From contig NZ_JAIUGV010000004.1 in NCBI RefSeq assembly GCF_020164745.1, positions 62,001 to 126,000 of the forward strand: a stretch of 64,000 nucleotides of DNA, in the 5' to 3' direction. The notes under the pieces are model-generated. The model did no database searches. It saw only the letters and a list, made by a program, of their open reading frames with translations, and was not told where the DNA came from. The position numbers were made by a program, and so were the translations under genes. Shown in pieces: positions 38,816-48,754 of the stretch (the stretch's first letter is position 1; the number at the start of each line of letters is the position of its first letter). This DNA is from Mesorhizobium sp. ES1-4. Its GTDB lineage: Bacteria; Pseudomonadota; Alphaproteobacteria; Rhizobiales; Rhizobiaceae.

Positions 38816-40192
38816 TCAGCTGACGCGGTTGCGCTCGACCGTCAGGTGCGCATAGCCGGTGCCGCTGGTTTGCGTGAGGTCGGACGTTACCGGTTCGGCC
38901 CATCGCTGGCCGACAACTGCTCCGTTCGGCGCACCGTCGATGACATTGTCGGAGATAACGGCAGTGCCTGCACCCTCGACCACGCTGACGGCAATGCCGG
39001 TGCCTGCCTTGCGGATGATGTTTCCCGTGGCCACGACATTGCGCAGATATGGCCCCCAGCCGATCGACATGCCGTAGAGCGGCGCGTTCTCGATGACGTT
39101 GTTGGAAGCGACGGTGTCGGCCTCGACGGCGATGCCGACACCGAAACCGGGCGGGTCCGCTGCGTAGGGGCCGCTGGTCGACAGATTGCGCACGATGTTG
39201 CCGGAGCAGACGCCCATGCGGCCGCCTTCGTTGAAGTTGACGATCGAGATGCCGTTGGCCGCGCCGTCGACGATATTGTTGCTGATGACGGCGCCCTCGA
39301 ACGAGAATTCGGAATAGACCCCGGTCTCCCCCGAGCGCGAGCAGGTGTTGCCCGATATCTGCAGGTTGCTGGAACTGTTGGCACGGATCGCCGAAAAAGC
39401 GCAGTCAGAAACCACGTTGCCGGAAATGACGACATTGCCGGCGCGGAAGGCATTGATGCCGTTGCCGTTCTGGCCTGTACCGCCGCTGTGCGCGCCTATG
39501 CGTTCGACGCGATTGCCGGTGACCATGGTGCCGTCTTCCGCCGCTTGCCAGCGATGCACGAGGATGCCGCCATTGGCGCAGTCGGAGACGGTGTTGCCGG
39601 TGATCGCCAGCCCTCCGGCTTCGACGGAATAGATGCCGGCATCGGCGGCCCCGGATATGTCCGAACGCTCGACGCGGCCCGCCGCATGTTCCAGCGCCAG
39701 CCCGTTCTTGCCGCTGCCTGTGATCTGGCAGTTGTCCACCACCAGATGAGCGACCCGGCGCAGATCGAGCAGCCCTTGCGCATAGTCGCCCATCGAGCGG
39801 TTCGAGCCGTCGAAGACCAGCCCGCTGAGTTCGATATGCTCGGCCTGTTCGGTCATGAACAGGTGGCCGTCGCCGCCATAGACGATCCGCGTTGCGCCCG
39901 GCACGCCGGAAAGACGCACGCGGCCGGGCAGCGAAAGATTGGACACGACATAGGTGCCGGGCGGCAGGAATACCGGCATGTCGCGGCTGTTCGCGTCGCG
40001 CAGCAGCTTGGCAAAGGCTTTGCTCTGGTCGTCAAACGTGCCAGGCTGCACGCCGAGTTCGGTGGCATTGATGGAACCGCGCATCGAGGCTTTCTCTATG
40101 CCGGTCAGGCCGGCGGCCGCGGCCTTGCCCAGCCCGAGGCCCGTGACGGCAAAGCCGGCGGTCTGCATCAGCAGCGTTCGTCTGTTCAACAT
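38816..40192 (-). CDS. TAT-exported right-handed beta-helix protein (TIGR03808-like)
   Basis: ATG 40192 gives 458 residues; an ATG at 40219 would add 9. A twin-arginine signal (MLNRRTLLMQTAGFAVTG) is followed by a pectate-lyase-type start (FLPPGTYVVSNLSLPGRVRLSGVPG) and a long parallel beta-helix with repeated N-x-(V/I)-x-x...GI/NGI units such as ITGNTVSDC, ISGNVVSDC, ISGNTCSRSG and ISNNIVDGAANGI. This is the rhizobial TAT-translocated repeat family. It is probably periplasmic or surface exposed and carbohydrate-active, but no catalytic set is evident. Confidence 0.85.
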   Translation of the reverse strand: MLNRRTLLMQTAGFAVTGLGLGKAAAAGLTGIEKASMRGSINATELGVQPGTFDDQSKAFAKLLRDANSRDMPVFLPPGTYVVSNLSLPGRVRLSGVPGATRIVYGGDGHLFMTEQAEHIELSGLVFDGSNRSMGDYAQGLLDLRRVAHLVVDNCQITGSGKNGLALEHAAGRVERSDISGAADAGIYSVEAGGLAITGNTVSDCANGGILVHRWQAAEDGTMVTGNRVERIGAHSGGTGQNGNGINAFRAGNVVISGNVVSDCAFSAIRANSSSNLQISGNTCSRSGETGVYSEFSFEGAVISNNIVDGAANGISIVNFNEGGRMGVCSGNIVRNLSTSGPYAADPPGFGVGIAVEADTVASNNVIENAPLYGMSIGWGPYLRNVVATGNIIRKAGTGIAVSVVEGAGTAVISDNVIDGAPNGAVVGQRWAEPVTSDLTQTSGTGYAHLTVERNRVS

Positions 40193-40307
40193 CGGCACAG
40201 AATCCCAGTGTTCAGGCATGACACCGCAGGAATCGTGCCAGACGCTCGGCGCCTCTTCTCAGCAGCAATGGCTTGTCGCGCAGCCATTACGTGCCTAAGT
40301 TCAGGCA

Positions 40308-40781
40308 ATGAGCAGAGCTTTCACCCGCGAAGAAGACAGCGAGAATGCCATTGCCGGCGTTGGCGAGCGGCCGGTCAGTCCGCACCGCAATCTGGTCACG
40401 GAGCGCGGCCTTGCGCAGATCGAGGACAATCTGGCCGACTTGCGCGATGTTCTGGCAAAGGCCGAAAGAAAAGCCGATCGCGAGCGCATCGCGGTCGTCT
40501 CGCGCGATCTGCGCTACTGGACCGCGCGGCGCGAGAGCGCCGAGCTTTCCGTACCGGAGCCCGGCAGCGATGTCGTCCGCTTCGGCATGGGTGTCACGCT
40601 GGAAAATGACGACGGCAGGAAGGTGCACTGGAAGATAGTCGGCGAAGACGAAGCCGATCCGTCGAAGGGCAGCATCTCGCATGTGTCGCCGATGGCGGTC
40701 GCGCTGTTCGGCAAGAAGCTCGGCGATGTTGCCACGGTGAACGGTAAGGAGTGGGAGATCGTCAAGCTGTCGGACAACTAG
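40308..40781 (+). CDS. GreA/GreB-family transcription elongation factor
   Basis: Protein of 157 residues. The N-terminal coiled-coil is partly replaced by a 30-residue lead (SRAFTREEDSENAIAGVGERPVSPHRNLVT) before the helical hairpin (GLAQIEDNLADLRDVLAKAERKAD). The C-terminal FKBP-like domain has VTLENDDGRKVHWKIVGEDEADPSKGSIS and SPMAVALFGKKLGDVATV, close to GreA. It would bind the RNA polymerase secondary channel and rescue paused complexes, or be a specialised paralogue since the lead resembles GreB-like variants of rhizobia. Its TAG shares bases (CTAG) with the convergent toxin gene stop. Confidence 0.82.
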   Translation: MSRAFTREEDSENAIAGVGERPVSPHRNLVTERGLAQIEDNLADLRDVLAKAERKADRERIAVVSRDLRYWTARRESAELSVPEPGSDVVRFGMGVTLENDDGRKVHWKIVGEDEADPSKGSISHVSPMAVALFGKKLGDVATVNGKEWEIVKLSDN

Positions 40782-41167
40782 TCCTCAAGCTTCACGACAT
40801 GATCACGGAAGAATGCGGCGGCGCCCCCTTCGTCGATCTCACCGGCAGCGACGGCCATGACGAATTCGTAAAGCGTGCCATTGTCGGACGTAAGGATATG
40901 GCCGTTTACGATCAAAAATGCGCCAGCGGCCACGATGGCAGTCCGCTTGTTGCCATCGACAAAAGCATGGTTCCTGGCAATGCCGAAGACATAGGCGGCT
41001 GCAAGATCCTCGACCGAAGGATCTCCGTAGTTGGCCTTGTTCTCGGCCCTGGCGAGCGCGGATTCAAGAGCATTTTCATCTCTCAGACCTTGTGCTCCGC
41101 CGTGCCTGAGCAATTGCTCGGCATGTATGGCTTCGACTGCGCGCCGGGTTAGAAATTCCCAACTCAT
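40778..41167 (-). CDS. doc: Doc-family (Fic fold) toxin
   Basis: Protein of 129 residues. The Fic/Doc motif H-x-F-x-D-G-N-K-R is present as HAFVDGNKR (residues 67-75) with a Doc-like frame (RDENALESALARAENKANYG, DLAAAYVFGIARN). The related Doc of phage P1 is a kinase that phosphorylates EF-Tu. It starts within the last bases of the antitoxin gene (4-base overlap) and is convergent with the GreA-like gene. All motif residues are kept, so it is probably active. Confidence 0.92.
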   Translation of the reverse strand: MSWEFLTRRAVEAIHAEQLLRHGGAQGLRDENALESALARAENKANYGDPSVEDLAAAYVFGIARNHAFVDGNKRTAIVAAGAFLIVNGHILTSDNGTLYEFVMAVAAGEIDEGGAAAFFRDHVVKLED

Positions 41168-41385
41168 TCGGCGAGCTTCTGAAGCGCGACCTTGTACTTG
41201 TCCATGACCTTGCGGGCGGCTTCCATCTGCCGTTCGAAACTGTCGTCCACCGGCTCAAGGGCAATGCCCTTATCCGTTTCGACAATCTGCAGTTGATCGC
41301 CGGTCTTCATGTTCAGACGGTCGAGCAAATCCTTCGGTAGGATCACACCCTCGGAATTGCCGATCTTGCGAATGGTTGTGTTCAT
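41164..41385 (-). CDS. AbrB/SpoVT-type antitoxin
   Basis: Protein of 73 residues. The swapped-hairpin AbrB/MazE DNA-binding domain is TTIRKIGNSEGVILPKDLLDRLNMKTGDQLQIV, followed by a helical tail (FERQMEAARKVMDKYKVALQKL) that should clamp the toxin. Doc is more often paired with a Phd antitoxin; an AbrB partner is a known alternative. It overlaps doc by 4 bases and lies downstream of an inverted repeat that is probably its own operator. Confidence 0.9.
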   Translation of the reverse strand: MNTTIRKIGNSEGVILPKDLLDRLNMKTGDQLQIVETDKGIALEPVDDSFERQMEAARKVMDKYKVALQKLAE

Positions 41386-41395
41386 GGCAAATTAT

Positions 41396-41443
41396 CCTGT
41401 TGCAACGCCAATTATAACTTGGTCGGCAGAAAGTTGCAACAGG
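41396..41443. promoter_or_regulatory. Inverted-repeat operator and promoter of the toxin-antitoxin pair
   Basis: CCTGTTGCAAC (41396-41406) and GTTGCAACAGG (41433-41443) are exact 11-bp inverted copies 26 bp apart; the inner GTTGCAAC is itself a palindrome. The outer copy lies beside TTATAAT, a good -10 box on the minus strand. It is a likely autorepression site for the antitoxin complex. Confidence 0.75.
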
Positions 41444-41459
41444 TATTATAACAGACTCT

Positions 41460-43580
41460 TCACGGTGATAGCAGCCGATCCATCAGCCGGTCCGCCGCCT
41501 CTGGGATCACTGTGCCCGGCGGAAAGATTTCCGCGGCACCGGCCCGCAGCACCGCCTCGTAATCCTGCGGTGGGATGACGCCGCCGGCCACGATCAGCAT
41601 GTCGCCGCGGCCAAGCTTCTTCAGCGCATCGCGCAACTCGGGGATCAGCGTCAGGTGGCCCGCTGCCAGCGACGAGGCGCCGATGACGTGAACGTCATGC
41701 TGGACAGCCAGCCTTGCGATCTCTTCCGGCGTCTGGAACATGGCGCCGACGGTGACGTCGAAACCGAGATCGGCGAAGGCCGTGGCGATCACCTTCTGCC
41801 CGCGGTCGTGGCCGTCCTGGCCCATCTTGGCCACGAGAATGCGCGGCTTGCCGCCGTTCTTCTTTTCGAAGGCGTCAAGCTTGTCCCGCAGCCGGTCGAC
41901 CATCGGACTGTCGCCAAGCGCCTTGCGATAGACACCGGAAATGGTCTGCACCGTGGCCACATGGCGGCCATATGCTCTTTCCAAGGCGAACGAGATTTCG
42001 CCGACAGTGGCATTGGCGCGCGCGGCGCGGATGGCGAACTCGAGGAGGTTGCCCTCGCCTTGTGCGGCGCGGGTCAGCGCATCGAGCGCGTTTTCGACCG
42101 CGGCGACCTCGCGCGTGCCCTTGAGCCGTTGCAGCTTGGAGAGTTGCCGGGCCTTGACCTCGGCATTGTCGATCTTCAGCACGTCGACCTCGATATCGGT
42201 CCCGGGCCGATGCGCATTGACGCCGACCAGCATCTGCTCGCCGGAATCGATGCGCGCCTGCGTGCGGGCCGCGGCTTCCTCGATGCGCAGCTTGGGTATG
42301 CCCATTTCGATCGCCGCCGCCATGCCACCGAGAGCCTCGACCTCCTCGATATGGGCAAGCGCACGTGCCGCCAGATCGTGTGTCAGCCGCTCGACATAGG
42401 CCGAACCGCCCCACGGATCGATGATGCGCGTGGTGCCGGATTCCATCTGCAGGATGAGTTGCGTGTTGCGGGCGATGCGCGCCGAATGGTCGGTTGGCAG
42501 CGCCATTGCTTCGTCGAAGGAGTTGGTGTGCAGCGACTGGGTATGCCCCTGGGTCGCGGCCATTGCCTCGATCATGGTGCGGATGATGTTGTTGTAAGGA
42601 TCCTGCGCCGTCAGCGACCAGCCGGAGGTCTGGCAATGGGTGCGCAGCGACAGCGATCGTTCGTCCTTCGGCGCGAAATTCTTTTCCATCAGCGTCGCCC
42701 ACAACAAGCGTGCGGCCCTGAGCTTGGCCACTTCCATGAAGAAGTTCATGCCGATCGCCCAGAAGAAGGACAAGCGCGGTGCGAAACGGTCGATGTCGAG
42801 GCCCGCCGCGACTCCGGCGCGGACATATTCGATGCCGTCGGCGATCGTATAGGCGAGCTCCAGGTCGGCGGTCGCGCCGGCCTCCTGCATGTGATAGCCG
42901 GAGATCGATATCGAATTGAACTTCGGCATGTTCTTCGAGGTATAGGAGAAGATGTCCGAAACGATCCGCATCGAGGGCTTCGGCGGATAGATGTAGGTGT
43001 TGCGGACCATGAACTCCTTCAGAATGTCGTTCTGAATGGTCCCCGCCAGATCCTTCTGCGCGACGCCTTGCTCTTCCGCCGCCGCGATGTAGAGCGCCAT
43101 GATCGGCAGCACCGCACCGTTCATCGTCATTGACACCGTCATGTCGCCGAGCGGGATGCCGTCGAACAACTGCCGCATGTCGAGGATGGAATCGATGGCC
43201 ACGCCCGCCATGCCGACATCGCCCGCGACGCGCGGATGGTCTGAATCATAGCCGCGATGCGTGGCGAGATCGAAGGCAACCGAAAGACCTTTCTGGCCGG
43301 CGGCAAGGTTGCGCCGGTAAAAGGCGTTGGACTCTTCGGCGGTCGAGAAGCCGGCATATTGCCGGATTGTCCAGGGTTGCTGGACATACATGGTCGGGTA
43401 GGGGCCGCGCACGAAGGGGGGCAGCCCCGGATAGGTGTCGAGATACGGCAATTCCTTGAGATCGCCCTGGCTGTACAACTGCTTGACGACGAGACCTTCC
43501 GGCGTCGTGCGCTGTCCCTTGACCTCGACAGGCGCGCGACGCGGTGGCACCCAGCCGATCTGACTGAAATCCGGTATCAA
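41460..43580 (-). CDS. mutB: Methylmalonyl-CoA mutase, large (catalytic) subunit
   Basis: Protein of 706 residues from TTG 43580, which overlaps the stop of the small-subunit gene (TTGA); no in-frame ATG occurs before the conserved [10 protein letters not shown] start. The substrate barrel is shown by [21 protein letters not shown] and [19 protein letters not shown]. The C-terminal cobalamin domain has the lower-ligand motif GQDGHDRG and [11 protein letters not shown]. It converts (R)-methylmalonyl-CoA to succinyl-CoA with adenosylcobalamin, in propionate and branched-chain catabolism. Length and motifs are complete. Confidence 0.94.
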   Translation of the reverse strand: MIPDFSQIGWVPPRRAPVEVKGQRTTPEGLVVKQLYSQGDLKELPYLDTYPGLPPFVRGPYPTMYVQQPWTIRQYAGFSTAEESNAFYRRNLAAGQKGLSVAFDLATHRGYDSDHPRVAGDVGMAGVAIDSILDMRQLFDGIPLGDMTVSMTMNGAVLPIMALYIAAAEEQGVAQKDLAGTIQNDILKEFMVRNTYIYPPKPSMRIVSDIFSYTSKNMPKFNSISISGYHMQEAGATADLELAYTIADGIEYVRAGVAAGLDIDRFAPRLSFFWAIGMNFFMEVAKLRAARLLWATLMEKNFAPKDERSLSLRTHCQTSGWSLTAQDPYNNIIRTMIEAMAATQGHTQSLHTNSFDEAMALPTDHSARIARNTQLILQMESGTTRIIDPWGGSAYVERLTHDLAARALAHIEEVEALGGMAAAIEMGIPKLRIEEAAARTQARIDSGEQMLVGVNAHRPGTDIEVDVLKIDNAEVKARQLSKLQRLKGTREVAAVENALDALTRAAQGEGNLLEFAIRAARANATVGEISFALERAYGRHVATVQTISGVYRKALGDSPMVDRLRDKLDAFEKKNGGKPRILVAKMGQDGHDRGQKVIATAFADLGFDVTVGAMFQTPEEIARLAVQHDVHVIGASSLAAGHLTLIPELRDALKKLGRGDMLIVAGGVIPPQDYEAVLRAGAAEIFPPGTVIPEAADRLMDRLLSP

Positions 43581-45019
43581 GATATGGCCCCGATTGATTG
43601 ATCGATGCGAACCGGCGACAACGCTTCGCACAGGACGACGCCCTCGGTGAAGGCAGGTCGCCGCTCCGCGTCCAGCGTCTCGACCGGACGCTCGCTTTTC
43701 AACGGATAAAGCGTGGCGCCGATAATGGACCGCTCGCCTGACTTGAAGGCAACGCCGCGCTGGGCGGCGGCAGTGCGAACACGTTGCTGGATATGTCCGT
43801 CCCGAAGGCTGGACAGCACACCTCCTTCTGCCTCGATCCTCTGCAATTCCGTCCACGCTGCTTGGCAAAGGTCCGACGTCAGCGCTTCGACCGCGCCGGA
43901 GCCATAGGCGGGATCGGCGACATGATCGACATGGCTTTCATGGGCCATGATCAGCTGCGCGTTGCGCGCGACGCGGCGGGCAAATGCTGCCGGCAGGCCG
44001 TGGGCCATCGTATGCGGCAGGATCGAGATCGAATCGGCGCCACCGGCCGCTGCCGCGAAGCAGCCAATCGTCGTGCGCAGGATGTTTGTCTCCGGGTCCA
44101 ACGCCGTCATCATGCGGAATGATGTCTCGGCATGGATATTGGCCGTGGAGTTGGGGATCGAACAGGCTTCCTGCACCCGTGCCCACAGTCTGCGCAGGGC
44201 TCGCACCTTGGCCATCGACAGGAACTGGTCCTGGTCGACGCTGAGCGCGAAACCAATGTGAGGGGCGGCATAGACAAGCGGCTGCCGCGCCTTCTCGAAC
44301 ATTCTCAGATATGAAACCGCCGAAGCCAGCATGATGCCGAGTTCCTGCGCTTCCGTGGCGCCGGCATTGTGGAAGACGCGCCCGTCCGCTTCCAGAAGCA
44401 CGCCCGGAACGCCCATCGAGAAGAAATGCGCCAGGGATTGCGGCATCGATTCCCGCAGTGCCTCGATCGACATGCGCAGCCGGCCGGTGCCGGCCAGGAC
44501 AGCCGCCGGATCAATGCCGAAGGAAAGGTTGAGCTTTGCCGGATCGGAGCGGCGCTTGCTCAGGAACGCCACCAGCCAGTCGGCCATGGGGCGGCTCCAC
44601 GGATGGGTATCGATGCGGATCTGGACCCTGTTGAGGGGCACGCCCTCCAGAACCGTCTCCAGGGCCTGCGCTGTCCTCGGCAGCCCGTAGCCGAACGCGT
44701 TCGGCGCGCCTTCGAAGACGAGCGACAGTCCCGTCGCGCCCTGCGCGATGTCTTCCAGGACCTGGCTCTTGGCGCGATCGACATCGGGGTCGTCGACGCG
44801 CTGGCTGATGATCCAGGGCGATTGAGGATTGGCGCGCACGATCGGTTCCATTCCGGTCGCGCGATTGTAGAGCGGCTCGATGCGGATGTTATCGTCGGTG
44901 CGCGAGACCAGTTTTTCCTCGAAGGATGCTCCGGCCAACGCTTTTTCCGCCAAGGCCAGCCATCGCTGACGTTCCGCATCCGTTGGCTCGACATCCCTGG
45001 TGAAGGCTCCGGCGCCCAT
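43577..45019 (-). CDS. mutA: Methylmalonyl-CoA mutase, small subunit
   Basis: Protein of 480 residues, shorter than MutB, with the TIM barrel but without the cobalamin-ligand D-x-H-x-x-G motif, as in the non-catalytic beta subunit. Recognisable parts are [37 protein letters not shown] and [22 protein letters not shown]. It forms the heterodimer with MutB. It is the first gene of the pair and overlaps mutB by 4 bases. The C-terminus is truncated relative to longer MutA proteins that keep a degenerate B12 fold. Confidence 0.88.
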   Translation of the reverse strand: MGAGAFTRDVEPTDAERQRWLALAEKALAGASFEEKLVSRTDDNIRIEPLYNRATGMEPIVRANPQSPWIISQRVDDPDVDRAKSQVLEDIAQGATGLSLVFEGAPNAFGYGLPRTAQALETVLEGVPLNRVQIRIDTHPWSRPMADWLVAFLSKRRSDPAKLNLSFGIDPAAVLAGTGRLRMSIEALRESMPQSLAHFFSMGVPGVLLEADGRVFHNAGATEAQELGIMLASAVSYLRMFEKARQPLVYAAPHIGFALSVDQDQFLSMAKVRALRRLWARVQEACSIPNSTANIHAETSFRMMTALDPETNILRTTIGCFAAAAGGADSISILPHTMAHGLPAAFARRVARNAQLIMAHESHVDHVADPAYGSGAVEALTSDLCQAAWTELQRIEAEGGVLSSLRDGHIQQRVRTAAAQRGVAFKSGERSIIGATLYPLKSERPVETLDAERRPAFTEGVVLCEALSPVRIDQSIGAIS

Positions 45020-45360
45020 TCATCGTCCTCGTTCTATGTGGCCGCACCAGCCTGGGCAGTGCAGTCTACGGTCCCCGGTCGGTTATCGCAATGCACGTCC
45101 GGAGCCTGAATTCGACCCGCCTGAATTCGACCCATCTGATATAGGGCGGCCAGCGTGGACGAACCATGAACGATTGCCAAACACCAGCCAAATCCGCAAG
45201 TTCCAAAAATCCGATTTTGGCGATTGGTCCGATTTGGACGATTACCCCGATTGGACGATTGGCCCGCTCTGGGAAATTGGCATTGTCGCTATGCGACAGC
45301 CTCACTATACCTTCGGGCAAAGGCTCGCTTTAGGCGCATCAGTTTGCGGAGACCCGATAT
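45020..45360. other. Divergent intergenic region with direct repeats
   Basis: 341 bp between the divergent mutA and HerA-like genes. It holds a tandem CCTGAATTCGACCC repeat and a run of degenerate CGATTGG/GGACGATT motifs at about 45218-45262. Both promoters must lie here. No gene is convincing. Confidence 0.6.
45105..45133. repeat. Tandem repeat CCTGAATTCGACCC
   Basis: Two exact 14-bp copies (45105-45118 and 45120-45133) spaced by one base lie about 90 bp upstream of mutA. They could be a regulator site for the mutase operon. Confidence 0.6.
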
Positions 45361-46902
45361 ATGGCTGACGACACCAGTATTTTCATTGGCGCCAGCCGCA
45401 AGCTCGACGACAGCTATCAGCGCGGCGAAAATCTGCTGCTGCAATACGGCAACCGCCACGGTCTGGTGACCGGCGCCACCGGTACTGGCAAGACCGTCAC
45501 CTTGCAGATCCTGGCGGAGGGGTTTTCCAACGCTGGCGTGCCGGTCTTCTGCGCCGATATCAAGGGCGACCTTTCCGGCATCGCCATGATGGGCACTGGC
45601 CAGGATTTCCTGGTCAAGCGGGCCGAACAAATCAAGCTCAACCCTTATGATTTTCAGGAATTTCCGGTGATCTTCTGGGACCTGTTCGGCGAGCAGGGCC
45701 ACCCCATCCGCGCGACGATTTCGGAAATGGGACCGCTGCTCCTGTCACGGCTGATGAACCTCACCGACGCGCAGGAAGGCATCATGAACATCGCCTTCCG
45801 CATTGCTGATGAAGAGGGCCTGCTTCTCCTCGATCTCAAGGATCTGCAAGCGCTTCTCGCCAACATCGCGGAGCGCGCCGAAGAGATCAGCGCCCGTTAC
45901 GGCAACGTCACCAAGCCATCGGTGGGGGCCATTCAGCGCACATTGCTGGTGCTGGAGAGCCAAGGCGCGGCGAATTTCTTCGGTGAGCCGGCATTGCGCA
46001 TCGCCGACGTCATGCGCACGACCCGCGACGGTCGCGGCGCCATCAGCGTTCTGGCCGCCGACAAACTGATGATGAATCCACGGCTGTACGCGACGTTCCT
46101 GCTCTGGCTGATGTCGGAGCTGTTCGAGGAACTGCCCGAAGTCGGCGACCCCGACAAGCCGAAGCTGGTGTTCTTCTTCGACGAGGCGCATCTGCTGTTC
46201 GACGAGGCACCAAAGGTGCTGATCGACCGCGTGGAACAGGTGGTCCGTCTGATCCGTTCGAAGGGCGTCGGCGTCTATTTTGTCACGCAGAACCCCCTGG
46301 ATATCCCCGAGAAGGTGCTGGCCCAGCTCGGCAATCGCGTCCAGCACGCGCTGCGCGCCTACACGCCGCGAGAGCAGCAGGCGGTGAGAACTGCGGCCGA
46401 AACCTTCCGTCCCAATCCCGATTTCGACTGCGCCACCGCCATTACCCAGCTTGCCACCGGCGAAGCGCTGGTCTCGACGCTGGAGGCCAAGGGCATTCCG
46501 TCGATGGTCCAGCGCACGCTGATCCGTCCGCCATCGTCGCGGCTTGGGCCGATAACGCCTGCCGAGAGGCAGAAGCTGATCCAGGAAAGCCCGGTCGCCG
46601 GCCAGTATGACCAGGTCATCGACCGCGAGTCGGCCTTCGAGATGCTGCAGAAGAAGGCCAGGGAAGCGCAGGATGCCGTGGCGCGGCAGGCCGATTCCGG
46701 ACGCTCGCGCTGGACCATTCCAGGCTTCGGCAATGACGATCCCGCGCCGCGGTCCGATGGCCGGCGCGCGCCGGCGCCGCGCCCTTCCAACCGCCAGACG
46801 GTGACCGAAGCCGCGATCAAGTCGGTGGTACGCTCGGTCGGCTCGTCGGTCGGCCGCGCGATCGTGCGCGGGATTCTGGGGAGCTTGTCGCGGGGACGTT
46901 AA
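45361..46902 (+). CDS. HerA-like ATPase (DUF853/YjgR family)
   Basis: Protein of 513 residues. P-loop GATGTGKT at residues 38-45 and Walker [13 protein letters not shown] identify a HerA/FtsK-type ATPase of the DUF853 group. Other conserved parts are [26 protein letters not shown] and [27 protein letters not shown]. The C-terminus is a low-complexity Arg/Ser/Gly-rich stretch ([20 protein letters not shown]). It is probably a DNA-translocating hexamer; the biological role of YjgR is unclear. No NurA-like nuclease is adjacent. Confidence 0.88.
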   Translation: MADDTSIFIGASRKLDDSYQRGENLLLQYGNRHGLVTGATGTGKTVTLQILAEGFSNAGVPVFCADIKGDLSGIAMMGTGQDFLVKRAEQIKLNPYDFQEFPVIFWDLFGEQGHPIRATISEMGPLLLSRLMNLTDAQEGIMNIAFRIADEEGLLLLDLKDLQALLANIAERAEEISARYGNVTKPSVGAIQRTLLVLESQGAANFFGEPALRIADVMRTTRDGRGAISVLAADKLMMNPRLYATFLLWLMSELFEELPEVGDPDKPKLVFFFDEAHLLFDEAPKVLIDRVEQVVRLIRSKGVGVYFVTQNPLDIPEKVLAQLGNRVQHALRAYTPREQQAVRTAAETFRPNPDFDCATAITQLATGEALVSTLEAKGIPSMVQRTLIRPPSSRLGPITPAERQKLIQESPVAGQYDQVIDRESAFEMLQKKAREAQDAVARQADSGRSRWTIPGFGNDDPAPRSDGRRAPAPRPSNRQTVTEAAIKSVVRSVGSSVGRAIVRGILGSLSRGR

Positions 46903-46940
46903 GGCGGCAGCGCGGTCCGCCGCCTTGGATCTGCCGCAGA

Positions 46941-47765
46941 TCAGAAGATCGCGTTCGTGACCGCTTTGACCGGGCCGAGCAGCACCGATCCGTCCGGGAC
47001 GCCGGCGTCGATCGGGATGGCCTTGTGGTTGGCCGTCGCCACCATCGGCTGGCGGGCGTCGCTGGTCACGATGACGGGCGTTTTGGAGGGCACGCGGTCG
47101 TAAAGATCGATGATGTCCTGGTTCATCAGGCGCACGCAGCCCGACGACACCGATTTGCCGATCGAACGCCATTCCGGCGAGCCATGCAGGCGATAGAGCG
47201 TGTCCACATTGCCTTGGAAAAGATAGAGCGCACGCGCGCCAAGCGGGTTTTTCAAGCCGCCGGGCATGCCGCCATTGTCGGCGCTGTACTGCTTCAATTC
47301 CGGCTGGCGGGCGATCATCTCGTCCGGCGGCGTCCATTTCGGCCACTTCTGCTTCCACTGGACGACGGCGTCGCCCGACCATTCGAAGCCGGCGCGGCCA
47401 AGACCGACGCCATAACGGATGGCCTGGCCGCCCGGACGAACCAGATAGAGGAAATGGCCTGTCGTATCGACAACGATGGTTCCGGGTTTCTGGCCGGTCG
47501 GATCGGGCACGATCTGGCGCAGGAACTGCGGGTCGATCCTGTCGACTGGGATGGCCGGCAGATCGAAGCCACCGTCGCTGACCGCCGCGTACATCGACGC
47601 ATAGTCGGCGAGGGGAGGCTCGACATAGGCCGGTGGCGGCGGCTCGGCTGGCCCCGGTCCGGTGGTCGCGCATGCGGAAACCGCGATCGAGGCGGCGCCC
47701 AGGGCTGCGGCGTTGAGAAAGCCGCGACGGCTTAGGCGATAGGATTCGATTTCGGTTCTGGACAT
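46941..47765 (-). CDS. L,D-transpeptidase with TAT-like lipoprotein signal
   Basis: Protein of 274 residues. The N-terminus SRRGFLNAAALGAASIAVSAC has a twin-Arg-like motif and a lipobox, so it may be an exported lipoprotein. The YkuD catalytic domain is complete: YRLHGSPEWRSIGKSVSSGCVRL with the essential His and Cys, and FLYLVRPGGQAIRYGVGLG before it. Such enzymes form 3-3 peptidoglycan cross-links or anchor lipoproteins to peptidoglycan. It is convergent with the HerA-like gene. Its Asn/Lys-rich substrate specificity cannot be judged. Confidence 0.88.
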   Translation of the reverse strand: MSRTEIESYRLSRRGFLNAAALGAASIAVSACATTGPGPAEPPPPAYVEPPLADYASMYAAVSDGGFDLPAIPVDRIDPQFLRQIVPDPTGQKPGTIVVDTTGHFLYLVRPGGQAIRYGVGLGRAGFEWSGDAVVQWKQKWPKWTPPDEMIARQPELKQYSADNGGMPGGLKNPLGARALYLFQGNVDTLYRLHGSPEWRSIGKSVSSGCVRLMNQDIIDLYDRVPSKTPVIVTSDARQPMVATANHKAIPIDAGVPDGSVLLGPVKAVTNAIF

Positions 47766-47936
47766 GGCTGCCTTCTTTAGGACTCAATTTGCAACAAAGC
47801 GTCAACACGCAGACGTCCGCTGCGGGTGCCTGACAACACCTGAGGCGATAGGCGGTTCCGATTCTGACCCGAACGTGGACAAACAAAGGCGAAGCTGTGA
47901 CCGCGCCGCCACTGTGGCATTGGTGCCACAGGTCTG

Positions 47937-48599
47937 CTAACCGCCGGATACGAGGGCCTCGAGCGACGGCAGGATGAGGGCCGGCGGCAAATCCCGGTAT
48001 TCCTCCGGTTGGTTGGACCGGTTGATCCAAACCGTGCGGAAGCCGAATTTGGTGGCGCCAGCGACATCCCAGCGGTTGGAGGACTGAAAGGACACCGCGC
48101 CGGGATAGAGACGCCATCCCGTGGCGACCATGTCGTAGACCGCCGGATCGGTCTTGAAACGACGCACCGCGTCGACCGAATAGATGTCGTCCAGGACTTG
48201 GTCGAGTGCCGCCGACTTGACCGCTGCCTCCAGCATTTCGGGCGAACCGTTGGAGAGGATCGCCAGCCTGGCGCCAGAAGCCTTGAGCGCCTTCAGCACG
48301 GCCGGTACTTCGGGGTAGCAGTCCAGCGCCCAATAGGCCTCCAGCAGTCTTGCCTTGAGGCCCGGATCGGCCGAAGGGACCTTGCGCAAGGCAAAGTCCA
48401 GCGCCTGTTCAGTTAACTGCCAGAAATCGGCATAGGCGCCCATCAGCGTGCGCACCCAGGAATATTCGAGCTGCTTGGCGCGCCAGATTTCGGACAGGAA
48501 CTGTCCGTCGGGGCCGATCGCGTCGGCATGGCGGCGCACGGCCGCGTGCACGTCGAACAGCGTGCCATAGGCGTCGAAGACGTAGGCGGCGTATTGCAT
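47937..48599 (-). CDS. Haloacid dehalogenase, type II (HAD superfamily)
   Basis: ATG 48599 gives 220 residues; an upstream ATG at 48653 is unlikely. HAD motifs: AYVFDAYGTLFD with nucleophile Asp9, LAILSNGSPEML (motif II), and QSSNRWDVAGATKFGFRTVWINR (motif IV plus the haloacid dehalogenase SSN-x-WD signature). The expected reaction is hydrolytic dehalogenation of L-2-haloacids; related enzymes act on other small acids. No pathway genes adjoin. Confidence 0.85.
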   Translation of the reverse strand: MQYAAYVFDAYGTLFDVHAAVRRHADAIGPDGQFLSEIWRAKQLEYSWVRTLMGAYADFWQLTEQALDFALRKVPSADPGLKARLLEAYWALDCYPEVPAVLKALKASGARLAILSNGSPEMLEAAVKSAALDQVLDDIYSVDAVRRFKTDPAVYDMVATGWRLYPGAVSFQSSNRWDVAGATKFGFRTVWINRSNQPEEYRDLPPALILPSLEALVSGG

Positions 48600-48754
48600 G
48601 GCAACAGTTTTGAGGCGAGGCGCGACAAGGTGCAAGCCTTGATTGCATCGCATTCGTCGCTGGCCTCAACAAAACTCCCCGATGCTGGTTGACGGCAGCG
48701 GCCAAAGCATCATCCAATGTTGTCACACAAGATTGATCGGAACAGGAAAACGCA

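Noticed and set aside
45000..45368. Plus-strand frame of 122 codons over the mutA/HerA intergenic region
   Set aside because: The product consists mostly of translated repeats (EFDPPEFDP, DWSDLDDYPDW) and lacks a start signal; the repeats are better seen as DNA sites.
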